Source: Pseudomonas psychrophila
GTDB lineage: Bacteria; Pseudomonadota; Gammaproteobacteria; Pseudomonadales; Pseudomonadaceae
NCBI RefSeq assembly: GCF_001043005.1
Contig: NZ_JYKZ01000005.1
Coordinates: forward strand, 186,001-250,000
DNA length: 64,000 nucleotides
Direction: 5' to 3'
Part shown: one piece after another, positions 45,817 to 52,863 of the stretch
Layout: each line of letters begins with the position of its first letter
Numbering within the stretch: the stretch's first letter is position 1
The notes under the pieces: model-generated
What the model saw: only the letters and a program-made list of their open reading frames with translations
What the model was told of the DNA's origin: nothing
Database searches by the model: none
Translations under genes and position numbers: made by a program

Positions 45817-46698
45817 TTAGACACTCTCCAAGCTCGCTGCGTAACGCTTTTCAAACTCTACCGGGGACAGCTGATTGTTGAAACCATGACGACGTTTTGC
45901 GTTGTAAAACATCTCGATGTAATCGAATACATCACCACGAGCATCTTCCCGTGTGATGTAGATTTTTCGCTTGATCCGTTCTCGCTTCAAAAGCTGGAAA
46001 AAACTTTCTGCGACAGCATTATCGTGGCAGTTACCTCGACGACTCATGCTGGCAACCAAATTGTTCGCCTTCAAGAAACTACGCCAATCGGAGCTGCTGT
46101 ACTGGCTGCCTTGGTCGCTGTGAACCATCACCTCTTGTTTTGGTTTACGCCTCCAAACGGCCATCAATAATGCATCAATGGCCAAATCGCTTGTCATCTG
46201 CGGTTTCATTGACCAGCCAACTACTTGGCGAGAAAACAAGTCCAGTACCACTGCCAAATACAGCAAGCCTTCGTACGTGCGGATGTAGGTGATGTCAGTG
46301 ACCCAAACCGTGTTGGGTTCCACCACATCAAACTGACGCTTCAATAAGTTGGGTGAGGCCACCGCAGGTTTACCTCCGTACTTCCCTGGACGTCGGCGGT
46401 ACCCTGTCTGAGAGCGCAGACCTTCAATACGCATCAATCTGGCAACCCGATGGCGACCGCAAGCCTCACCGATTTCACGCAGGTCATCATGGATTTTGCG
46501 ATAGCCATAAACGCCGCCGCTCTCCAGCCATGAATGTTTTATCAGCCCCAACAGGCGCTGGTCGTCTTTGGCGCGCGCAGATTGCGGTTCGGATAACCAA
46601 GCGTAATAGCCACTGGGGTGGATTTTGAGCGTCAGGCAAAGCCGTCGAACGGAGTAGTCGGCAGTCTGCTGCTTGATAAAGGCGTACTTCAACCGCAC
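45817..46698 (-). CDS. IS3-family transposase OrfB (DDE integrase)
   Basis: 293-aa rve-family catalytic subunit. An HTH_21 region (SVRRLCLTLKIHPSGYYAWL) is followed by the DDE core: Asp in NTVWVTDITYIRT, Asp in VMVHSDQGSQYSS, and Glu in NCHDNAVAESFFQLLK, then RRHGFNNQLSPVEFE. It is made with OrfA by a -1 frameshift at the A6G slippery run at 46722-46728. All catalytic residues are intact, so the element may still be active. Confidence 0.95.
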   Translation of the reverse strand: MRLKYAFIKQQTADYSVRRLCLTLKIHPSGYYAWLSEPQSARAKDDQRLLGLIKHSWLESGGVYGYRKIHDDLREIGEACGRHRVARLMRIEGLRSQTGYRRRPGKYGGKPAVASPNLLKRQFDVVEPNTVWVTDITYIRTYEGLLYLAVVLDLFSRQVVGWSMKPQMTSDLAIDALLMAVWRRKPKQEVMVHSDQGSQYSSSDWRSFLKANNLVASMSRRGNCHDNAVAESFFQLLKRERIKRKIYITREDARGDVFDYIEMFYNAKRRHGFNNQLSPVEFEKRYAASLESV

Positions 46699-46967
46699 TC
46701 CTTGGCAAAGTACGCGGCGGCCTTTTTTAATATGTCTCGCTCTTCAGTGACCCGCTTGAGCTCCGCCCTAAGACGTCGAAGTTCAGCCTGCTGATCATCG
46801 CCTTGCTGTCGTTCTTCCTGTGGCTTGCTGTAGCGCTTTACCCACGCATAAAGGCTGTGAGTCGATACACCGAGACGTGCTGCCACATCAGCGACAGGCA
46901 GCTTCTTTTCGATCACTTGATTGACTGCTTGGATTTTGAATTCTTCGGGATAACGTGGGTTGCTCAT
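46689..46967 (-). CDS. IS3-family transposase OrfA
   Basis: 92-aa HTH_Tnp_1 protein (YPEEFKIQAVNQVIEKKLPV, VAARLGVSTHSLYAWVKRY) with a C-terminal leucine-zipper helix (LRRLRAELKRVTEERDILKK). AGGAGG lies upstream of the ATG. It overlaps orfB by 10 bp. The AAAAAAG on the minus strand at 46722-46728 is the likely programmed frameshift site giving OrfAB; the -1 frame is open across the junction. Confidence 0.95.
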   Translation of the reverse strand: MSNPRYPEEFKIQAVNQVIEKKLPVADVAARLGVSTHSLYAWVKRYSKPQEERQQGDDQQAELRRLRAELKRVTEERDILKKAAAYFAKECG

Positions 46968-47029
46968 GGCACCTCCTGATTGGCCTCATTTTAAGGCAAA
47001 GAGGTGTCTAGGAAACCCGGGGCGATTCA

Positions 47030-47266
47030 TTGCTTTCTGGCCCGACTTCTATTGATCCATGAATACCGCAAGCTGTTATTGCGCGACCCGCAACTGCCTG
47101 ACGAACTCTTGCCGGCCGACTGGGAAGGTAAGGCGGCTAGATTGCTGTGCCGCAATATTTACAAGTTGGTCTGGGAGAGGTCGCAGGAGTGGCTGGTTGA
47201 TTCGCTGGAGGTGGCTGGAGGGGAGTTGCCTGAGGTTGGGGAGCGGTTTTATCAGCGGTTTGAGGG
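47030..47266 (+). pseudogene. paaX 3' fragment
   Basis: About 78 codons that read as the C-terminal end of PaaX, the phenylacetate-operon repressor: IHEYRKLLLRDPQLPDELLP, then LCRNIYKLVWERS, GELPEVGERFYQRF. The 5' three quarters are missing and the fragment begins exactly at the right end of the IS. Its own stop has been lost, and the frame runs into the complement of the integrase 3' end. No paa genes are near. Probably a remnant from IS-mediated deletion. Confidence 0.75.
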
Positions 47267-48520
47267 TAATTCAGTTGTTACCAAATCCGAGTTACCAGCA
47301 AATTGATCTGAATACCGGTCAAGCACTTTCTGCTTGAGTAAATCCAAATAGTCAGCCCATTGCTGCGCCGCCTCGCGTCGTTGCTCCAGTAACTGCGCCC
47401 GCGCATAAACGGCCCCAAGCGCGCCCGGCATTCTGTGTGACAGCGACAACTCCAGAACGACAGGATCTATTCCCAGCCGCTCATGAGCGATGGTTCTGTA
47501 AGTTGCACGAAACCCATGGGCAGTGATGTCGTGCTCTTGCCACATACGTTGCAGCGCCTTGAGTAAAGAGGTGGGGTTGATGGGGTGGGCAGGGTAGACC
47601 GGAGACACAAATACCCAGCCTTTGCCTTGATCATCCAGTACTGCGTGCTTTTGCATGCGTCTAAGGATTGCAACAGCTTGCGTAGGCAACGGCACAATGT
47701 GCTTGGTTTTGCTGAGGTGTCGGGTTTTACCGACAATGAACCGCCAATCGGCACCGGTCAGGTCGATGTCTTCCCAGCGCATTACCGCAAGCTCCCCGGG
47801 CCGAACGGGTAGCATTACCAATAAACGCAGGGCCATCGATACGTTGTTGTCATTAAGGTCGTCCAGACGGCGTATGAACACACCCAGATCATCAGGTTTT
47901 TCGATAGCGGGATTGCTGTTCACCACATGACGGATCTTCAGTTCTTCGCTGTTACTGAGCGCGACATTGCGTTCAACCCAGCCGCGTCCTTCAGCGAAGC
48001 CCAGTACGGAGCGGATTATGGTCCGTACGCGCTTGGCCATGGCCATGCTGCCTTGGGTTTTGAGCGAAGTGATGATTTGAGTGATGTGTTCCAGCCGGAT
48101 GTCACTGACAGGTCTTTGACCAATCACGGGGTAAACATGATTAGCCAGTGCGCCTTTGAAGCCGGCCAAGGACTTTTCAACCAAGTCGGGCGCCTTGAGT
48201 TGCAGCCATTGCTGGGCCACGTACTCAAAGGTTCGAGCTTGGGTGAGGTGCTGAGCGTCAATTTTGGCAAGTTTGGCTTGTCTCGGTGAGACCGCGTTGG
48301 CGATCTCGCGTTTGGCCGCCCACGCCAGCTCCCGGGCCTCCTTCAACCCGATGGCGGGATAGGCACCGATTGCAAATCGGTTTTCCTTGCCATCAAGTCG
48401 ATATTTAACCCGCCAAAGCTTCGAGCCAGGCTTGCCACTCTTCTGCGGTTTTTTTACTTCCAGATAAAGGCCGGGCACGTCGCCATCGGCGTATTTACCG
48501 GGTTGAGTTAAGGTCCTCAA
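47252..48520 (-). CDS. P4-type tyrosine integrase of the island
   Basis: About 422-aa site-specific recombinase: an N-terminal DUF4102 arm-binding domain (GKYADGDVPGLYLEV), the core-binding domain, and the catalytic domain with Arg in LPVRPGELAVMRWEDI, H-x-x-R in ITAHGFRATYRT, His in LSLSHRMPGALG and Tyr in AVYARAQLLEQRR. The start is a problem. The family N-terminus (LSDARLRTLT) is present, but an in-frame TAG lies right before it, and the only usable codon is a TTG at 48520 with no ribosome site. It may start at that TTG or be 5'-damaged. It lies between the island cargo and the mexT end, as expected for an integrase beside its att site. Confidence 0.9.
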   Translation of the reverse strand: MRTLTQPGKYADGDVPGLYLEVKKPQKSGKPGSKLWRVKYRLDGKENRFAIGAYPAIGLKEARELAWAAKREIANAVSPRQAKLAKIDAQHLTQARTFEYVAQQWLQLKAPDLVEKSLAGFKGALANHVYPVIGQRPVSDIRLEHITQIITSLKTQGSMAMAKRVRTIIRSVLGFAEGRGWVERNVALSNSEELKIRHVVNSNPAIEKPDDLGVFIRRLDDLNDNNVSMALRLLVMLPVRPGELAVMRWEDIDLTGADWRFIVGKTRHLSKTKHIVPLPTQAVAILRRMQKHAVLDDQGKGWVFVSPVYPAHPINPTSLLKALQRMWQEHDITAHGFRATYRTIAHERLGIDPVVLELSLSHRMPGALGAVYARAQLLEQRREAAQQWADYLDLLKQKVLDRYSDQFAGNSDLVTTELPSNR

Positions 48521-48570
48521 ACGCGCGTCGCTGAGCTAACGCCTTGGGACGGTTTCACGTTCGGTATTCA

Positions 48571-48626
48571 TATTTGGGGGCACGCCATTTTTTTAGTGGT
48601 AGACGTGCCCCCAAATATGCCCCCAG
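48571..48626. other. Probable integrase arm-type sites
   Basis: Inverted repeat TATTTGGGGGCACG (48571-48584) / CGTGCCCCCAAATA (48604-48617) plus a further TGCCCCCAG copy (48618-48626). The same TGCCCCCA motif occurs twice near the left end (about 30787-30806). Repeated motifs at both ends of an island beside the integrase suggest arm-binding sites. Confidence 0.6.
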
Positions 48627-48727
48627 AGTGAGTGGATTTCAGCAGAATTCGACGGATGGCAGTGGATCAAAATGAGCTTTTGAAACCCTCTGAAGCAGGC
48701 ATTCCAGAGCGGTTCCAGACGCTTCTG

Positions 48728-48757
48728 TCAAAGACTCTCCGGATCCCCAAAAAACAT
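48728..48757 (-). other. Right attachment site (attR) within the mexT 3' end
   Basis: Last ten codons of the mexT-like gene including its stop; it repeats the sequence at 30709-30738 with 25 of 30 identical bases. Confidence 0.8.
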
Positions 48758-49642
48758 CTGAATCCGTGACCGCAACCAGCGTTCGCCGGGGTCGTTGTCC
48801 TGGGCGCCGCGCCAGGCCATGTGCAGCTCAAAGCTTTGCACGTCCAGCGGAGGGTCTTCGGCCCGCACGCCGCCTGCTGCAGTGAGGGCTTCGGCGGTGT
48901 AGTCGGGGACGGTGGCGATGATATCGGTCCCCGCCAGCAGGGTGCTCAGGCCATTGAACTGGGGGACGGCCAGGACCACGTGACGCTTGCGGCCCATTTT
49001 TTCTAGCTCGGTATCAATGAACCCGCTCAAGTCACCGGCGAATGACACCAGTGCATGGGGCCGCTCGCAAAAATCGTCGAGGCTCATTGCCCCCGGCATG
49101 GTGTCGGCGCGCAACAGTTTGGGACGGCTGCGTCGCAATACCTTGCGCTTGGCGTTGGCGGGCAGGTCGCTGGTGTAACTGACACCCACTGAAATTTCGC
49201 CAGAGGCCAGCAGGGGCGGCATCAGGATGTAGTTGACGCGCCGCACCACCAATACAATGCCCGGTGCTTCTGCACGCAAGCGCTTGAGTAACAGGGGCAG
49301 CAGGGCGAACTCGACATCGTCCGACAAGCCGATACGGAATACCGAGGTGCTGGTGGCCGGGTTGAACTCTGAAGCTCTGCTCACCGCCGTGGAAATCGAG
49401 TCCAGGGCTGGCGACAGCAAGGCGAAAATTTCGATCGCCCGGGCGGTGGGCTCCATGCTGCGGCCGGTGCGCACGAAAAGCGGGTCATCGAACAAATTGC
49501 GCAGGCGCGAAAGGGCCGCACTGATGGCCGGCTGGCCCAGAAAAAGCTTCTCGGCTGCGCGGGTCACGCTGCGCTCATGCATCAAGGTTTCAAAGACGAT
49601 CAGCAAATTCAGATCGACGCGACGCAAGTCGTTACGGTTCAT
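48728..49642 (-). CDS. mexT: LysR family regulator, MexT-like
   Basis: 304-aa LysR regulator. The N-terminus MNRNDLRRVDLNLLIVFE, the HTH (SVTRAAEKLFLGQPAISAALSRL) and the C-terminal block (QDNDPGERWLRSRIQMF) follow the MexT pattern as I recall it. It is divergent from a MexS-like oxidoreductase, the same pairing as in P. aeruginosa. MexT activates mexEF-oprN efflux and mexS. Here the 3' end is the island attachment site, so the genes that once lay downstream are now 18 kb away; no mexEF-oprN is seen at the far side. ATG 49642 is preferred to a TTG at 49666. Confidence 0.82.
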   Translation of the reverse strand: MNRNDLRRVDLNLLIVFETLMHERSVTRAAEKLFLGQPAISAALSRLRNLFDDPLFVRTGRSMEPTARAIEIFALLSPALDSISTAVSRASEFNPATSTSVFRIGLSDDVEFALLPLLLKRLRAEAPGIVLVVRRVNYILMPPLLASGEISVGVSYTSDLPANAKRKVLRRSRPKLLRADTMPGAMSLDDFCERPHALVSFAGDLSGFIDTELEKMGRKRHVVLAVPQFNGLSTLLAGTDIIATVPDYTAEALTAAGGVRAEDPPLDVQSFELHMAWRGAQDNDPGERWLRSRIQMFFGDPESL

Positions 49643-49919
49643 CAGGCAGGCTTCGCTGGGGTTCAACAGGTAGTGAAGTAACGGATCTTACTGGCAAAAT
49701 TGTTTTTTCGTCACTGTGTAGATTTTGTTTCTTACTGGTGTGCGCGATGTTTAGCACCTGTTTATTGCGGTTTTACTGGCTTTTCAGGGGGCACGTCTGC
49801 TTGCAACCTGTCTGCGGATCAATGTCAGGCATGTCGACTATTAATGCTGTCTGTTAGTCTTGCGCACAAAGCCCGGATAAAGTCCCGTGGTATTAGCGAT
49901 TAATTAGGCGAGGTTTGTA
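49643..49919. promoter_or_regulatory. mexT-mexS intergenic control region
   Basis: 277 bp between divergent starts, AT-rich near the middle, without a gene. A short interrupted palindrome ATTAGCGATTAAT (49892-49904) lies just before the mexS ribosome site; whether MexT binds there is not shown. Confidence 0.4.
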
Positions 49920-50942
49920 ATGTCGCGCACGATCCGTTTTCACAAGTTTGGCCCGGCCGAGGTGCTCAAGTGCGAAGAGCACGAAGTCGCCGCGCCTGCG
50001 CCTGGCGAAGTGCAGGTCCGTGTCCAGGCGATCGGCATCAGTTGGTATGACGTGTTGTGGCGGCAAAATCTGGCCCCTAGCCACGCCCGTTTGCCTGCGG
50101 GTATCGGTCATGAAATGGCAGGCATCGTCACCGCTGTAGGCGACGGTGTGGATGATCTGGCGATTGGTGACAAGGTTGCCAGCTTCCCGGGCCAAAGCGC
50201 CAACGACTACCCAACCTACGGCGAGCTGATCTTGATGCCGCGCTCAACGTTGACCCGTTACCCGGACGTGTTGTCTGCGGTTGAAGCCAGCGTGCATTAC
50301 ACACCGTTGTTGATTGCCTATTTTGCTTATGTCGATCTGGCGCAGGCCAAGCCGGGGCAAACGGTGTTGATTACCGATGCCAGCCACTGCGCCGGGCCGT
50401 CCTTTGTGCAATTGGGCAAAGCCCTCGGCCTTAAAGTCATTGCCGCGACCAAAGATGCAGCGGAACGCGAGTGCCTGCTGAGCCTGGGCGCTGACAAAGT
50501 GATTGTCACCGAAGAGCAGGACTTGCTGATGCAGGTCAACAAGATCACTGACAACAAAGGCGTGGACGTTGTGCTCGATGGCCTTGGCGGCCCGCAAATG
50601 TCTGTGCTGGGTGACGTTCTGGCGCCCCGTGGCAGCCTGGTGCTGTACGGTTTGCAAGGGGGCAATCAAACGGGCTTCCCGGGTTGTGCGTGCTTCCAGA
50701 AGAACATCAAGTTTTTTGTGCATTGCATCGGTAACTTCACCGGCAAGCCGGAACTGGGCATCGCCCAGGACGAGGAGGCCATGAAGCGCGCCTTGCGCGA
50801 CATCAACCAGCTGACTGCTGACCGTGTGCTGTTGCCGCTGGAGATAAAGGTTTTCCCTTTCGAAAACTTTGTTGAGGCCCATCGCTACATGGACGATTGC
50901 CCGTGCCGCGGACGAGTCGCGCTGCAACTGACCACGGACTGA
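49920..50942 (+). CDS. mexS: MDR-type alcohol dehydrogenase / quinone oxidoreductase, MexS-like
   Basis: 340-aa medium-chain dehydrogenase. A GroES-like N-terminal domain (GPAEVLKCEEHEV, LPAGIGHEMAGIVTAVGDGV, GDKVASFPG) is followed by a Rossmann domain (QTVLITDASHCAGPSFVQLGKALGL, AKDAAERECLLSLGADKVI-like, VDVVLDGLGGPQ). The usual catalytic zinc Cys is not in place near residue 40, which favours a quinone oxidoreductase-type enzyme. GAGG seven bases before ATG. Divergent from the MexT-like gene; loss of MexS is known to raise MexT-dependent efflux in P. aeruginosa. A strong terminator follows. Confidence 0.85.
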   Translation: MSRTIRFHKFGPAEVLKCEEHEVAAPAPGEVQVRVQAIGISWYDVLWRQNLAPSHARLPAGIGHEMAGIVTAVGDGVDDLAIGDKVASFPGQSANDYPTYGELILMPRSTLTRYPDVLSAVEASVHYTPLLIAYFAYVDLAQAKPGQTVLITDASHCAGPSFVQLGKALGLKVIAATKDAAERECLLSLGADKVIVTEEQDLLMQVNKITDNKGVDVVLDGLGGPQMSVLGDVLAPRGSLVLYGLQGGNQTGFPGCACFQKNIKFFVHCIGNFTGKPELGIAQDEEAMKRALRDINQLTADRVLLPLEIKVFPFENFVEAHRYMDDCPCRGRVALQLTTD

Positions 50943-50966
50943 TGTCACGCGGTACACCGAGTACCC

Positions 50967-51007
50967 AAAAATGCCCCTGGACACGACGTCCCGGGGCATT
51001 TTTTTTT
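50967..51007 (+). terminator. Rho-independent terminator after mexS
   Basis: Stem AAAAATGCCCC / GGGGCATTTTT with a GC-rich extension and loop, followed by a run of nine or more T. It is the clearest terminator in the window. The rest of 50943-51262 holds no gene; GGAGG of the next gene lies at about 51250. Confidence 0.85.
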
Positions 51008-51262
51008 GTTTGGCTAAAACTCTTGGACGCGACCACTGCGATGACCCGGCGCGGACAAGTGAATTTTAGCAGAGGAAAAAGCCCTTAAATCAATTCATAA
51101 GGATGCGCTCTATAACGATTTGTATTTTTTTGGAGGTGCTTTTGTAGGGCTATTCCTATGCGTACGTGCGCCGCGTCTGTTCTGACCTGAAGAGTTGAGG
51201 TAAGTGTGGGCGCGTCAAATCGAGCTGCCGATAATGCGTGTCTCGATCTGGAGGAATAACCC

Positions 51263-52735
51263 ATGAATAACTTTCATGAGCAAGCCATGAGCTCTGTCTA
51301 TCAACAAGTGTTGCACCGACTCCTGGGTTTTTTCAGCCGTTCCGAGCGCATTGCCTTGCAGTTGTTGATTCAACGCTTGTTAGTGGCCGCGGGGGGAGTC
51401 GAGCGCATTGAGCGTTACCGGGTAATGGTGGTTCATGAGGGCGGCAAGGAGTGCGCGTATACCTTGGCTTTTTTACGCGCCGCGCAGCTCAGTATTTCAG
51501 GGCGCTCGCCGCACACCTTCATTTTGCGCATTGCGATACTGCGCCAACCACGAATGACGGCCAATGTGATGGAGCGTATTCAGGCTCAATGCAGTGAGTT
51601 GTTTATGTATGACGACAGCCGTGTGGAATTGCTGTTGGTGGATGAGCAGGCCGCTACCAGGCTGCATAAGCAGGTAGGGTTTGAGAGCCTGTCTTGTGAC
51701 CTGAATCGAACCCAGGTATTGATGTCGGGTCACCTGACTCACGGTGATGCCAGGGCGACATTTTTGTATGCCGACTTGTTGTCCCGAGCCAAGCTGTACC
51801 GACGAGCCAGTAACTGGGGTGTCAAAGTCGATGCGTTGATCGACCGGCGTCCGCCCACTCACCTTGGGCAGTACGTAAGGTGGATTCAGCAGGTTGCAAA
51901 GCAGCAGGGGCATAGTCCCAATGGCGAGCACCGTCAGGGTTTTGAAAGTGCGGTCAAGTTGTGCAGCCAGCTGGATGACGACTATAAACAGCTGTTGCGT
52001 CTGCCAGCGGCGCCGGGCAGTGAAGCCAGCGCCGGCGAGGGGGCGGGCGATATAAACGTGATTAATGTATTTGATTGCCTGTGCCACGAAATGGATGTGT
52101 TGCACTCTCCGGTGCTGGTGTTCATGGAAGGGGCCTGGAATATCAAGGCCCTGAATATTGAAGAGCCCCAAGCTGCAGTCGTTTTGGTGGCGGCCCACGT
52201 ACACGGTATGCGCGGGGCTTACCAATATGGTGTGGAATACAGTGTGGGAGCCGATGCTTACTTGCGCCGCGCCTCGAGAGAAAACACCTGCAATGACCGG
52301 TTTAAAGGCCAGCTGATAAAGCAGCTGGGGGCTGTGTTTGATACGCCCAAACAACTTGAAAAGTTACGCGGTGCCGCCGCGCAGTACCTTAGCAAACTGC
52401 ATGGGCTTAACGATGAGCAACTGGGGTGTTTGATCTGTTCGCCTTTCGTCAATCAGGCCGATGGCCTTGAACCTTTCCTGCAAAAATGCCATCCCGACAA
52501 AGTGCAGCGCATTAAGGATTTTCACCGGGTGTTAATGGGCAACCCCGCGCCGTTGCAGGCGAATGTCGCCTGGCTTGAGTCCATTAGCGGGCTACCCCTG
52601 GCGTCATTGCAGGCGCTGTATCACATGCAAAAAATCGACTTCACGCAATGCAATTCCCTGATTGCCAGCTTATGGGCTCACGACCCGAACAAGCAGGCCT
52701 GGCACACGGCTCCTGGGATTGAGGCTCCAGATTAA
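51263..52735 (+). CDS. Hypothetical protein (490 aa)
   Basis: 490-aa soluble protein with a strong GGAGG before ATG; I do not recognise the family. No signal peptide or membrane segment. The N-terminal half is mixed (LLQRLLVAAGGVERIERYRVMVVHEGG-like, IAILRQPRMTANVMERIQ, DDSRVELLLVDEQAATRLH) and mentions no known catalytic motif. The C-terminal half includes NVFDCLCHEMDVLHSPVLV and a helical tail. A Ser/Ala/Gly-rich linker lies near residue 255. It stands alone after the mexS terminator, 129 bp before the FAN1 gene, and may be transcribed with it. Confidence 0.7.
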   Translation: MNNFHEQAMSSVYQQVLHRLLGFFSRSERIALQLLIQRLLVAAGGVERIERYRVMVVHEGGKECAYTLAFLRAAQLSISGRSPHTFILRIAILRQPRMTANVMERIQAQCSELFMYDDSRVELLLVDEQAATRLHKQVGFESLSCDLNRTQVLMSGHLTHGDARATFLYADLLSRAKLYRRASNWGVKVDALIDRRPPTHLGQYVRWIQQVAKQQGHSPNGEHRQGFESAVKLCSQLDDDYKQLLRLPAAPGSEASAGEGAGDINVINVFDCLCHEMDVLHSPVLVFMEGAWNIKALNIEEPQAAVVLVAAHVHGMRGAYQYGVEYSVGADAYLRRASRENTCNDRFKGQLIKQLGAVFDTPKQLEKLRGAAAQYLSKLHGLNDEQLGCLICSPFVNQADGLEPFLQKCHPDKVQRIKDFHRVLMGNPAPLQANVAWLESISGLPLASLQALYHMQKIDFTQCNSLIASLWAHDPNKQAWHTAPGIEAPD

Positions 52736-52863
52736 AGGCTCGTCAGCCAGGACGACGAGCCTGCGCTTTGCAAACCGCTCATCCAATAGGATTTGCCAGA
52801 GTACTGGGCAAACTGATATCTGTACGCATATCCAGTATCAAAAGCCAGTGGTCCGTTCTGCCC

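Larger units (their letters stand above)
45799..47029 (-). mobile_element. IS3-family insertion sequence (1231 bp)
   Basis: Terminal inverted repeats begin TGAATCGCCCCGGGTT at both ends, identical over 16 bases, then about 7 of 10 matches including TAGACAC. The TG...CA ends and the orfA/orfB pair with a frameshift site are typical of IS3. The flanking triplets (GTT left, TTG right) do not match, so there is no target duplication. One side abuts a paaX fragment. Confidence 0.9.
30709..48757. mobile_element. Integrated genomic island in the 3' end of mexT
   Basis: About 18 kb bounded by a 30-bp imperfect direct repeat: 30709-30738 and 48728-48757, 25 of 30 identical with an 11-bp perfect core CCAAAAAACAT. 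The right copy is the 3' end of the mexT-like gene; the left copy encodes the same ten codons (MFFGDPDSL-stop against MFFGDPESL-stop). A P4-type integrase sits beside the right end. The interior holds an Hsp70-like pair, an ABC-3C system, a SMEK protein, repeat and small proteins, an IS3 element and remnants; none of the REP elements of the flanks occur inside it. Much of 37-47 kb looks more AT-rich than the flanks. Confidence 0.85.
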
